Source: Methanothrix thermoacetophila PT
GTDB lineage: Archaea > Halobacteriota > Methanosarcinia > Methanotrichales > Methanotrichaceae
DNA: 64,000 nt
Assembly (NCBI RefSeq): GCF_000014945.1
Contig: NC_008553.1
Coordinates: 1,488,001 to 1,552,000, forward strand
Reading direction: 5' to 3'
Positions 1-9,863 of this stretch are shown here, one piece after another (positions within the stretch are counted from its first letter, which is position 1; every line of letters begins with the position of its first letter). The translations under genes were made by a program, and so were the position numbers. The notes beneath the pieces are model-generated. The model searched no databases and was not told the DNA's origin. It worked only from the letters and a program-made list of their open reading frames with translations.

Positions 1-2
1 GG

Positions 3-1472
<1,470 letters not shown>

Positions 1473-1475
1473 TTC

Positions 1476-3866
1476 ATGGCAGAGATAGATGTCGATGTAA
1501 CAGAGGAGATGAAATCCTCCTACATAGATTACGCGATGAGCGTGATCGTCGGGCGGGCTCTTCCCGATGTCAGGGATGGCCTGAAGCCGGTCCACAGGCG
1601 CATCCTCTACGCCATGTACGAGCAGGGCGTGACATTCGATCAGCCGTACAAGAAGTCCGCCCGCATCGTCGGTGACGTGATGGGTAAATATCACCCGCAT
1701 GGCGATGTGGCGATCTACGACACCATGGTCAGGATGGCACAGGACTTCTCGATGCGCTACACCCTTATAGATGGGCAGGGGAACTTCGGCTCGGTCGATG
1801 GAGATCCGCCAGCTGCGATGCGTTACACAGAGGTTCGGCTCTCGAAGATCGCGGGCGAGATGCTCGCAGATATCGAGAAGGATACTGTGGATTTTGTCCC
1901 GAACTACGACGGTTCCCTCAAAGAACCGACCGTGCTCCCGTCCAGGCTCCCGAACCTTCTCGTCAACGGATCCACAGGCATAGCTGTCGGAATGGCGACG
2001 AACATCCCGCCCCACAACCTCCGGGAGGTCGTGTACGCGCTCATTCACCTGATCGAGAACCCTGATGCATCTGTAACGGATCTCATGAACTTCATAAGGG
2101 GCCCGGATTTCCCCACCGGAGGATACATAGTGGGGAGAAGCGGTATAGAGAGCGCGTATTCCACAGGCAGAGGTACGATAACGATCAGAGCCAGATCCGA
2201 GATAGAGGAGGGGCGAAGGGGCTCGAGGATAATATTCACAGAGCTCCCCTATCAGGTCAACAAGGCGAAGGTCGTTGAGGATATCGCAGAGCTGGTCAAG
2301 GCCGGAAGGGTGGATGGGATCTCAGAGATCAGGGATGAATCTGACAGAGAAGGAATAAGGCTGGTCGTGGAGCTGAAGCAGGGCGTGAATCCTCAGGTGG
2401 TCCTGAACCAGCTCCACAAGCACACACAGCTCGAGACCACCTACGGGATAATAAACCTCGTCCTCGTCGATGGACAGCCCAGAACCCTGACGCTGAAGGA
2501 GACGCTGGAGCAATACATCAACTACAGGGCTGAAGTGATCGAGAGGAGGACCCGCTTCGAGCTCGAACAGGCGGAGAAAAGAGCTCATATCCTCGCGGGA
2601 ATTCTGATCGCCCTCAGAGATATAGATGAAGTCATAGCCCTGATAAGGGGCTCGCCCTCGCCCTCCGATGCCAGAAATCTGCTCATGAATAGGTTTGGTC
2701 TCAGTGAGGAGCAGGCAAGGGCGATTCTGGATATGAGGTTGCAGCGTTTGACTGGCCTGGAGCAGGAGAAGGTCGCATCCGAAGCAAGAGAACTCGAGTC
2801 CACGATCGCAAGATTGAAGGGGATACTCGCGAGCAGGACGGAGGTCCTCGATATAATTAAAAATGAACTGAGGGAGCTCGACGAGATCTACGGCGATGAT
2901 AGAAGGACGGAGATACTGGAGTCCGTGGAGTCGGTCAGACCCGAGGACCTCATCCAGGATGAGGAGGTCGCCGTAATAATAACAAACAACGGCTACATCA
3001 AACGTCAGCCACTCTCTGTGTACAGAATGCAGAGAAGAGGGGGAAAGGGGAGCATTGGGGCCGAGACGAAGAGTGAGGATTTCGTCACGGATATATTCAC
3101 GGCATCAACGCTTGATTACCTCATGATCTTCACAGACAGGGGCAAGGCCCACTGGCTGAGGGTCTATGAGATACCGATGGTCTCCAAGGTAGCCAGAGGC
3201 AGACCGATAGCCAGTCTCCTCCAGCTTGAGGAGAATGAGAGGATAACCGAGGCGATTCCTGTCGAGAGCTTCGGCACAGATGAATACATCGTGCTCGCAA
3301 CACGTAACGGAAGCATTGTGAAGACTCCGCTGAGGGCGTTCAGCAACCCGAGGAGGGGCGGGATCAAGGCAGTCAACCTCCGCGGCGACTCTCTTGTGGC
3401 TGCCAGGCTCACAGACGGCTCGCGTGAGCTGATAGTCGCCACAAAGAAGGGCAAGGCGATAAGGTTCCACGAGAGTGATGTGAGGTCGAGCGGAAGGGGA
3501 TCTATGGGTGTGAAGGCGATAAATCTCTCAGAGGGGGATGAGCTGATCTCCATGGACGTTGTGAAAGAGGGCGAGACACTCTTCACCATTACAACCCAGG
3601 GATACGGTAAGAGGACGGAGCTGAGCGAGTATCCGCTCCAGAGGCGCGGCGGCAAAGGGGTCAAGAACATAGACACACGGAGAGGGGACGTGGTGGCCGC
3701 AATCACAGTGTCAGACGACGACGGACTCCTGATAACCACAAAAGAAGGGGTTATGATAAGGATAGCTGCATCAGATGTGAGAGTGCAGGGAAGGGCAACA
3801 CAGGGCGTGAAGATCATGGACGTAAAGCCCGGAGATGAGATTTCGGATGTGGCGAGGGTCGATTAG
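1476..3866 (+). CDS. gyrA: DNA gyrase subunit A
   Basis: DNA breakage-reunion subunit of gyrase, 796 aa, close to bacterial length. The N-terminal domain has [19 protein letters not shown], and the catalytic tyrosine is Tyr117 in [11 protein letters not shown]. The C-terminal beta-pinwheel repeats include a GyrA-box-like QRRGGKG (in MQRRGGKGS and again in LQRRGGKGV), which favours a true gyrase over a topo IV ParC subunit. At the position of E. coli Ser83 the protein has Val78 ([10 protein letters not shown]), while the Asp87 equivalent is kept. The start is the ATG 3 nt after gyrB, so the genes are probably translationally coupled. Confidence 0.98.
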   Translation: MAEIDVDVTEEMKSSYIDYAMSVIVGRALPDVRDGLKPVHRRILYAMYEQGVTFDQPYKKSARIVGDVMGKYHPHGDVAIYDTMVRMAQDFSMRYTLIDGQGNFGSVDGDPPAAMRYTEVRLSKIAGEMLADIEKDTVDFVPNYDGSLKEPTVLPSRLPNLLVNGSTGIAVGMATNIPPHNLREVVYALIHLIENPDASVTDLMNFIRGPDFPTGGYIVGRSGIESAYSTGRGTITIRARSEIEEGRRGSRIIFTELPYQVNKAKVVEDIAELVKAGRVDGISEIRDESDREGIRLVVELKQGVNPQVVLNQLHKHTQLETTYGIINLVLVDGQPRTLTLKETLEQYINYRAEVIERRTRFELEQAEKRAHILAGILIALRDIDEVIALIRGSPSPSDARNLLMNRFGLSEEQARAILDMRLQRLTGLEQEKVASEARELESTIARLKGILASRTEVLDIIKNELRELDEIYGDDRRTEILESVESVRPEDLIQDEEVAVIITNNGYIKRQPLSVYRMQRRGGKGSIGAETKSEDFVTDIFTASTLDYLMIFTDRGKAHWLRVYEIPMVSKVARGRPIASLLQLEENERITEAIPVESFGTDEYIVLATRNGSIVKTPLRAFSNPRRGGIKAVNLRGDSLVAARLTDGSRELIVATKKGKAIRFHESDVRSSGRGSMGVKAINLSEGDELISMDVVKEGETLFTITTQGYGKRTELSEYPLQRRGGKGVKNIDTRRGDVVAAITVSDDDGLLITTKEGVMIRIAASDVRVQGRATQGVKIMDVKPGDEISDVARVD

Positions 3867-4067
3867 GGGCTGCGGGAATGCCGATGGCAAGTAGCAGTGC
3901 GCAAACTCCAATCTTCATATGAGATGGTCACATCCGTGGTATCCTGCTTTGACTCTGGGAAGTGAAGAGAGCGTATTTGGGATGAAAACGAAGCCTTCCC
4001 TGCCTCTGGCATGCTCGACGATAGATATTTGATGTAATAGATCGATATTATAATTCAATAAATGATA
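3867..4067. other. gyrA-tnpB intergenic spacer
   Basis: AT-rich spacer with no credible gene. At 3894-3918 it holds one copy of a short sequence (core GCGCAAACTCCAATCTTCA) that recurs after the EF-Tu-like gene near 9752 and after the RPA-partner gene near 56574. Here it could mark the left end of the decayed tnpB element. Confidence 0.4.
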
Positions 4068-4166
4068 GAGTATTCCTAAAAACCTCTGGTTTTGAGGCAA
4101 ATGTGAGCCAAATACGATATCAGCGAGAATCCGCCATTGTAAAAATAAGGGTTTATAGGAATACTC
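4068..4166 (+). mobile_element. 98-99 bp MITE, copy 1
   Basis: Non-coding element with terminal inverted repeats GAGTATTCCTAAAAACC and GGTTTATAGGAATACTC. Near-identical copies lie at 29223-29320 and, inverted, at 32902-32999. The flanks are GATA on the left and GATT on the right, an imperfect 4-bp target duplication. It sits directly before the surviving tnpB sequence and has replaced or separated its 5' part. Confidence 0.8.
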
Positions 4167-4955
4167 GATTATCATCTACAAATATCCGATTCATCAAAGC
4201 TATCAAGAGAGAAGGCAATCAGTGGTCTGCCATTGTTCAGGCAGATCGAGAGCATGAGCCATTGCCTGAGATCGGAGGTGTGTGAGGTTGGATGTCTGAA
4301 ATCATTTGTTGTGGACACAGGTAACAACTCTGTGGAGAATCCAGGGTTTGCAGAGAAGGTTAGCACTAAAGTTAAGAACATCCATAGGAGATTATCCAGA
4401 GCTGAGAAAGGCTCCAAGAATCGTCAGACACTCATAGATAAGCTGAACAAGGTAAATTATAAAATCAAGAATCAGAGAAACGATTTTCTCCACAAGCTCT
4501 CAAGACACTATGTCAACAACTATAAGATAATCTGTGTTGAAGATCTGGATGTCAAACGTATGAAGGAGAATGGCCATAACAAAAGCATGCATCGTGACAT
4601 CCATGATGCATTCTGGTCCAGGTTCATGTTCATGCTCTCGTACGAGGCTGAATGTGCTGGTCGAAGGCTGATCGAGGTGAATCCCATGAACACCACTCAA
4701 AGGTGTTCTGCCTGTAGAAGCATTGTAGAAAAAGAGTTATCGGACAGGGTTCATGAGTGTCCTCACTGTGGATTCTCATGTGATATAGACTGCAATGCTT
4801 CCATGCACATCGCAGGGATGGAACAGCCCGTAGCGCCCATGGAGTCAACTTCTACATCACATTTCTGTGATGCAAGTGTTGGCTATGATGTGGGAAGCCC
4901 TGCCCTTCAGGGTGGGGCAGTTCATACAACGTATGAGGCATACCCTGTGTGGTAG
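4167..4955 (+). pseudogene. tnpB: Decayed TnpB (IS200/IS605-type) nuclease gene
   Basis: RNA-guided nuclease/transposase accessory protein, now broken. The first part (ending around 4285, reading REGNQWSAIVQADREHEPLP) and the second part (from about 4282, reading KSFVVDTGNNSVENPGF) are in different frames, so there is a frameshift close to RuvC-I and the usual GIDVG aspartate is lost. The second part keeps RuvC-II (CVEDLDVKRM), the zinc ribbon (CSACRSIVE...CPHCGF) and a RuvC-III-like DIDCNASMHIAG. About 150 N-terminal residues are missing. The right end at 4893-4925 has the GC-rich hairpin typical of these elements (AAGCCCTGCCCTTCAGGG). No tnpA is present. Confidence 0.85.
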
Positions 4956-4958
4956 ATT

Positions 4959-5552
4959 GTGGTGATCCCGCGCATAGAACTCTACAGAAGGTACCTCAAG
5001 GCCAGCGGCGCGCTGGAGATTGCCAGGCGTCTCTTCGTTATGAACGCATTTGATGGCGTTCTGACGATCATGGGTGTGGTTCTTGGGGCATATCTATCAG
5101 GTGTCCAGGATTCTGGATTTGTGATAACCGCAGGAATGGGCGGAAGCATAGCGATGGGCATATCGGGAATGAGCGGAGCTTACATGGCGGAGAGGGCTGA
5201 AAGGATGAGGGATATCAAGAAGCTGGAATCTGCGATGCTCAGAGATCTCAATGGCACTCATGTTGTCAGGGCATTTAGAACTGCGAGCGTTGTGGTTGCG
5301 CTCGTCGACGGAATCAGCCCGGCGATCGCAGCCCTTCTCCTGATCTTGCCGTTCTTCATGGTCCCGATGATAAGCATAGGCGTTGCGGCCATGCTCTCGC
5401 TTGCTCTCGGGCTGGTGGTGCTCTTCTTCCTCGGGCTCTTCCTGGCCAGGATAAGCGAGGAGGTGGCACTGATAAGCGGTCTGAAGATGATGCTTGTCGG
5501 CGTTCTGACCATACTGATCGTGAGCCTTGCGGTCTCTCCGGATGCGCTGTGA
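4959..5552 (+). CDS. VIT1/CCC1-family membrane transporter
   Basis: 197-aa membrane protein of the VIT1/CCC1 group, members of which move iron or manganese across membranes. Conserved features are FDGVLTIMGVVLGAYLSG in the first transmembrane segment, GSIAMGISGMSGAYMAERAE, and a hydrophilic helix followed by three more hydrophobic segments. The start is GTG at 4959 (GTG at 4962 is equally possible), only 4 nt after the tnpB remnant. The transposon insertion has therefore probably replaced the native upstream region, and no clear promoter or ribosome site remains. The substrate cannot be read from the sequence. Confidence 0.8.
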   Translation: MVIPRIELYRRYLKASGALEIARRLFVMNAFDGVLTIMGVVLGAYLSGVQDSGFVITAGMGGSIAMGISGMSGAYMAERAERMRDIKKLESAMLRDLNGTHVVRAFRTASVVVALVDGISPAIAALLLILPFFMVPMISIGVAAMLSLALGLVVLFFLGLFLARISEEVALISGLKMMLVGVLTILIVSLAVSPDAL

Positions 5553-5755
5553 TGGGTCATTGAGAACGCCAGTTTTCTATGCATCATGCCAGTGGTCGAT
5601 CCCCATCAGAACCACCCACCTATTCCGGCCCACTGCCCATATGGTAGGCGATCCCGCAGAGACTGTGGTCGCCCTGGCCACCAGTGCGAGCACATGGGGG
5701 CGGCTGGATATGGGTATTATGAGAATCGGATCGCAGCCGAATGTACTTAGAACAC

Positions 5756-5763
5756 TTTATAAT
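5756..5763 (+). promoter_or_regulatory. TATA box of the DNA polymerase gene
   Basis: TTTATAAT is centred about 27 nt before the ATG at 5787. This is the expected spacing if transcription starts at the start codon, giving a leaderless mRNA, and it favours that ATG over the upstream in-frame TTG at 5763. Confidence 0.6.
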
Positions 5764-5786
5764 TGATCTGGTGTATCTCCTATACG

Positions 5787-8612
5787 ATGCACTTTCAGAT
5801 CCTGGATGCAAATTACGTCTACGACATGAGCGGCTATCCTGTGGTACAGCTGTTTGGCATCAGAGATAATGGGGATAGCATCATCTGTCGCGTCTCGGGA
5901 TTCAGGCCGTATTTTTACGCAAGCGCTCATGATATCACCAGTGCAGCGGAAGCTGTCGAATCCATGGACCTCGATGTGGAGATCGTCGAGCGATACGAGC
6001 CCATCGGGTACCAGTCGAAGCCAATAAAGATGCTGAGGATAATCGCGAAGGACCCGAAGTCTGTCAGGGAGATAAGGGACAGGGTGAGAGAGATTCCCTC
6101 TGTGAGGGCAGTCTACGAGACCGACATCCTGTTCAAGAACAGGTTTCTCATTGATACAGGTCTCGGCGGCATGGCGTGGGTTAAAGTCCTGGATGTTGAG
6201 AGAGATTCGACCTCAGCGAAGGAGTCGAGGGATGGCCTTTCGTGGTATGGGCTCGCAAATTACAGAGAGGTTGAGAGAGATTCGACCTCAGCGAAGGAGT
6301 CGAGGGTGCTCGAAGGATGCGAGATGCGCGAAAGGCGCCGGTTTATCGTTGATGTGCCTGTGGAGAAGCTGGCGCCGGAGGATCTGGAGAGCACTGCGCC
6401 CCTCAGGTTCATGTCCTTCGATATCGAATGTCTCCCACAGAATGGGGAGATGCCGAGGCCGGAGAGCTCCCCTGTGATACTGATAAGTATGGCGTTTCAT
6501 CCCCCTTACCACGGGATGAGCGATCTCGTTCTCGTGGGGAGAGAACTCGAATGTGATAGGCCGGATGTTGAGGGGTGTGCAGACGAGAGAGCCCTTATCT
6601 CCAGATTTGTGTCCGTGATCGATGATTACGATCCCGACATAATCGCGGGCTACAACTCGAACGAGTTCGACATTCCATATCTAAGAGAGCGTGCATCCAG
6701 GCTCGGCATCGAGATGAATGTGGGTCGTGACGGAAGCACGTGGCTCATCAGGAGCATGGGCAGCAACAAAAACGTCGCTGTGACAGGCCGGGTTGTTGTT
6801 GACCTGCTTCCGATCATCAGGTCCTCATTCAGCCTGAAGCAGTACACTCTGAGAAATGCTGCCATGGAGCTGATCGGGGAGGAGAAGCGAGATATGGACC
6901 CTGCCAGGATGGAATCGATCTGGCTTGGGGGAGATGGGCTGGCCGATCTAATACGCTACTCGAGGCGGGATGCTGTGCTTGTGATGCAGCTCCTCCTCCG
7001 CCTGAGGCTGATGGATAAATACATAGCGCTGGCGAGGGTGAGCGGATCGCTGCTCCAGGACATAGTCAACGGCGGCCAGAGCGGCATGGTGGAAAATCTC
7101 ATTCTCAGAAGGTTCCGATCGCATAAGAGAGTCCTCCCGCCGAAGCCAGACTCGGAGGAGTCGGGTGAGCGGTTCACGGATGCAGATGAGCTTAAGGGTG
7201 GTGCGGTGCTCCCCCCGGTGAAGGGCCTTGTGGAGAATGTGGTCATCTTGGACTACAAATCGCTCTACCCCACGATAATGATGGCCCACAACCTCTGCTA
7301 CTCAACGGTGGTCACAAAGGAAAGACCTCCAGAGGTTGTTAAATCGCCATCCGGCGGGTATTTCGCATCTCCCTCTGTCTGCAAGGGGATCGTGCCGGAG
7401 ATACTGAGGGAGCTGCTGGAGAAGAGGACGGAGACGAAGATGCTCATGAAGAGCGCAGGAGAGGACGAGCGCGCATTTCTCGATGCAAAGCAGTACGCGC
7501 TCAAGATCCTGCTGAACAGCTTCTACGGGTACTCCGGATACGCAAGGGCGAGGCTGTACAGTCTGACTCTGGCGAACGCTGTCACAAGCTTCGGGAGACA
7601 CAACATACTGAGGACAAAGGAGATGATCGAGGAGATCGGCTCAGTCTACATTGTTGACGGGAAAGCTCTGCTTCCCGAGGAGACTTCCGTCTCCTCCAAT
7701 CCGAAACCCCCCGACACAATTGAACTTAATTCCGCCGGAAGACGCTACGACCTCTCTGTTGTCTACGGTGATACAGACAGCGTCTTCGTGAGGATATCAT
7801 CAGGTTACAGCATCACCCCCGAGGATGCGGAGCTGATAGGAAGAAAGATCGCTGAGACGATCACATCGAAGCTCCCTAAGCCGATGGAGCTCGTATTCGA
7901 GGCGTTTGCCAGGCGCGCGATATTCCTGGCGAAGAAAAGGTATGCCCTTTGGCTCTTCGAAAGAGTTTCGACGCAGTCGAAACCTCTCGACGGAGTCGAG
8001 GGATCTTCGAAGACCCCATCCGAAGGAAGTGGGATCATATGGAGGGACAGGATAAAGGTCAGGGGCATGGAGACCGTGCGGCGGGACTGGTGCGACCTCA
8101 CATCAAAGACCCTGAGGAGATGCCTGGAGCTGATTCTGAAGGAAGGCAGGGTGGATGATGCAGTTCAGCACGTGAGGGACGTGATCCAGCGGCTAAGGGA
8201 TATGGACATCAGGCGGGACAGAGAGCTCCTTGATGATCTTGTGCTCACAAGGCGATTCACAAAGGATCCATCCTCATACAGGAACAAGCAGCCACACATC
8301 CAGCTAGTCGAGAAGATGAGAAGGCGCGGCGGAAGGGTCCCCGGGGTGGGAGACCGGGTCCCGTTCATAATAGTCAAGGGAGGCAAAAAGACGCTCTTCG
8401 TCGACAGGGCTGAGGATCCGGAGTATGCGGTGGAGAACAACCTTCCAATAGATACAGAATACTATATTGAGAAGCAGCTTCTTCCGCCTGTCCTCAGGCT
8501 CTTCATGCCGTTTGATGTGGACAGAGAGAGCCTTCTCCAGTGCAGATCTCAGAAGAACCTTCTCCATTTCGATCAGAAGGCTCAGAGGCAGCGAACCCTG
8601 CTGGATTTCTAG
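5787..8612 (+). CDS. polB: Family B replicative DNA polymerase
   Basis: DNA-dependent DNA polymerase with 3'-5' proofreading, 941 aa. The exonuclease site has Exo I (SFDIEC, D near 211), Exo II (IAGYNSNEFDIPY) and Exo III (YSRRDAV). The polymerase site has motif A DYKSLYPTIM (D near 489), motif B KILLNSFYGYSGY and motif C YGDTDS (near 660), followed by KKRYALW. All catalytic acids are intact. It is longer than usual because of three in-frame insertions: two identical 37-bp repeats in the N-terminal domain (each encoding VERDSTSAKESR) and a palindromic insert near residues 724-742 in the palm/thumb region. ATG 5787 is chosen because MHFQILDANYVYD matches the usual family start. Confidence 0.97.
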   Translation: MHFQILDANYVYDMSGYPVVQLFGIRDNGDSIICRVSGFRPYFYASAHDITSAAEAVESMDLDVEIVERYEPIGYQSKPIKMLRIIAKDPKSVREIRDRVREIPSVRAVYETDILFKNRFLIDTGLGGMAWVKVLDVERDSTSAKESRDGLSWYGLANYREVERDSTSAKESRVLEGCEMRERRRFIVDVPVEKLAPEDLESTAPLRFMSFDIECLPQNGEMPRPESSPVILISMAFHPPYHGMSDLVLVGRELECDRPDVEGCADERALISRFVSVIDDYDPDIIAGYNSNEFDIPYLRERASRLGIEMNVGRDGSTWLIRSMGSNKNVAVTGRVVVDLLPIIRSSFSLKQYTLRNAAMELIGEEKRDMDPARMESIWLGGDGLADLIRYSRRDAVLVMQLLLRLRLMDKYIALARVSGSLLQDIVNGGQSGMVENLILRRFRSHKRVLPPKPDSEESGERFTDADELKGGAVLPPVKGLVENVVILDYKSLYPTIMMAHNLCYSTVVTKERPPEVVKSPSGGYFASPSVCKGIVPEILRELLEKRTETKMLMKSAGEDERAFLDAKQYALKILLNSFYGYSGYARARLYSLTLANAVTSFGRHNILRTKEMIEEIGSVYIVDGKALLPEETSVSSNPKPPDTIELNSAGRRYDLSVVYGDTDSVFVRISSGYSITPEDAELIGRKIAETITSKLPKPMELVFEAFARRAIFLAKKRYALWLFERVSTQSKPLDGVEGSSKTPSEGSGIIWRDRIKVRGMETVRRDWCDLTSKTLRRCLELILKEGRVDDAVQHVRDVIQRLRDMDIRRDRELLDDLVLTRRFTKDPSSYRNKQPHIQLVEKMRRRGGRVPGVGDRVPFIIVKGGKKTLFVDRAEDPEYAVENNLPIDTEYYIEKQLLPPVLRLFMPFDVDRESLLQCRSQKNLLHFDQKAQRQRTLLDF
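6195..6306 (+). repeat. Two in-frame 37-bp repeats inside polB
   Basis: Two identical 37-bp copies at 6195-6231 and 6270-6306, 75 bp apart and therefore in the same frame, each encoding VERDSTSAKESR. Each contains TTCGACCTC...GAGTCGAGGG, an imperfect inverted repeat related to the palindromes at 7957-8013 and 56305-56390. They interrupt the N-terminal domain between GLGGMAWVK and RRRFIVDVP. Confidence 0.85.
7957..8013 (+). repeat. In-frame palindromic insert inside polB
   Basis: Contains GTTTCGAC-gca-GTCGAAAC and, directly after it, a second palindrome around CTCGACGGAGTCGAG. It encodes ERVSTQSKPLDGVEGSS between the conserved KKRYALW and DRIKVRGMETVRR blocks. The reading frame is kept open. 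Confidence 0.8.
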
Positions 8613-8778
8613 AATTGCAAACATAGCTGGCATCCATGCGTTGCTGGTCGGTTTTGAGAAACTTTACCAGCATATCTCAAATATCCCTCAAATATGTCGG
8701 TCATATCAATTGCCCATGGGCAGAGCAACTGAATGCAACCGCAATACCTATAACTCCGGTCTGGATTTCATTCAGCTC

Positions 8779-9729
8779 ATGCCAAACCTCAATGTGGCGG
8801 TGCTCGGTAAAGCAGAGTTCTCGAAGGATCTGGGCAAGAGGGGCACAGCCAGCGATATAACGTTTTACAACCTCAAGAGAGGTGGGACGACCGTGACCTT
8901 CGTCGAGCCCACCAGGTATCCGGAGCGACTGGCGCCGCTCTTCTACGTTCTGTCCATGGCTCGCAGCGCCATCCTCATCGTGGAGAAGATAGACCAGCTC
9001 TTCGGGGAGGCGGTTCTCGCCCTGGACTGCATGGGCATTCGCGATGGTTACATCGTTCTGAAAAACTACATAACAGAGGAGGAGATCGCGCCTCTTGTCA
9101 GATCAACTGCTGTCGAGAGATATACTGTGATCGATGACAATCCCATAGAGATACGCGAGAGTCTTCTTGAAGATGCAGATGCTGTGGTACACGAGGAAGA
9201 TGTCTCAGGAACGCTCCCCGTGGATCATTTCTTCAATGTTCGGGGCGTCGGGACTGTCGTCCTGGGAAATGTTGCAGAGGGGACTATCAGAAAGCACGAT
9301 CTTCTCAGGGTTCTGCCTGGCGATAAGAATGCTCAGATACGCTCCATCCAGAAGCACGACGAGGATTTCGAGAGCGCGAGCGCGGGGGAGCGCGCGGGTC
9401 TTGCGCTGAAGGGCATAGAGGTCTCTGAGCTAGATCGTGGAACTGTTCTAACCACGAATGATGCTGTAAAAACCTCCACCAGTCTCAGATCGAGAGCAGA
9501 GATCGTGAGGTACTGGCAGTCACCGCTGAGGGAAGGGATGGTACTTCATCTGGGACACTGGATGCAGTATCTCCCTGCGAGAATCGAATCTTCCTCAGGC
9601 GATCCGCGAAGCCCTGATCTCAATCTCTCGCTGGACAGGCCTCTCGTCCATCTCCCGGGAGACAGGGCGCTCATGACATACCCAGAGGGAGGAAAGCTGA
9701 GGATAGTCGGGACGATCTCGTTACCGTGA
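8779..9729 (+). CDS. EF-Tu/SelB-like protein with degenerate GTPase domain
   Basis: 316-aa protein resembling translational GTPases in its second half (DHFFNVRGVGTVVLGNVAEGTI, the EF-Tu domain 2 pattern, then a domain 3-like barrel). The N-terminal domain begins MPNLNVAVLGKAEFSKDLGKRG, where a P-loop GHVDAGKS would be expected, and no DxxG or NKxD motif is evident. GTP hydrolysis is therefore unlikely; the protein may bind tRNA or RNA or have lost factor function. ATG 8779 is chosen because the residues before it in the open frame do not resemble the family. It is a single gene. The biological role is unknown. Confidence 0.65.
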   Translation: MPNLNVAVLGKAEFSKDLGKRGTASDITFYNLKRGGTTVTFVEPTRYPERLAPLFYVLSMARSAILIVEKIDQLFGEAVLALDCMGIRDGYIVLKNYITEEEIAPLVRSTAVERYTVIDDNPIEIRESLLEDADAVVHEEDVSGTLPVDHFFNVRGVGTVVLGNVAEGTIRKHDLLRVLPGDKNAQIRSIQKHDEDFESASAGERAGLALKGIEVSELDRGTVLTTNDAVKTSTSLRSRAEIVRYWQSPLREGMVLHLGHWMQYLPARIESSSGDPRSPDLNLSLDRPLVHLPGDRALMTYPEGGKLRIVGTISLP

Positions 9730-9863
9730 GTGCAGTCTTCAGAAAGTGACTCTGAGGATTGGAGTTTGCGCCCTGCAGCTCTCAATCCGTAACCCAGGCA
9801 TGGTGTGACCAAACTGAGGCCTGAAGGACCGGAACATCCTTCCTCGCAATCCTGCAGAAACTG

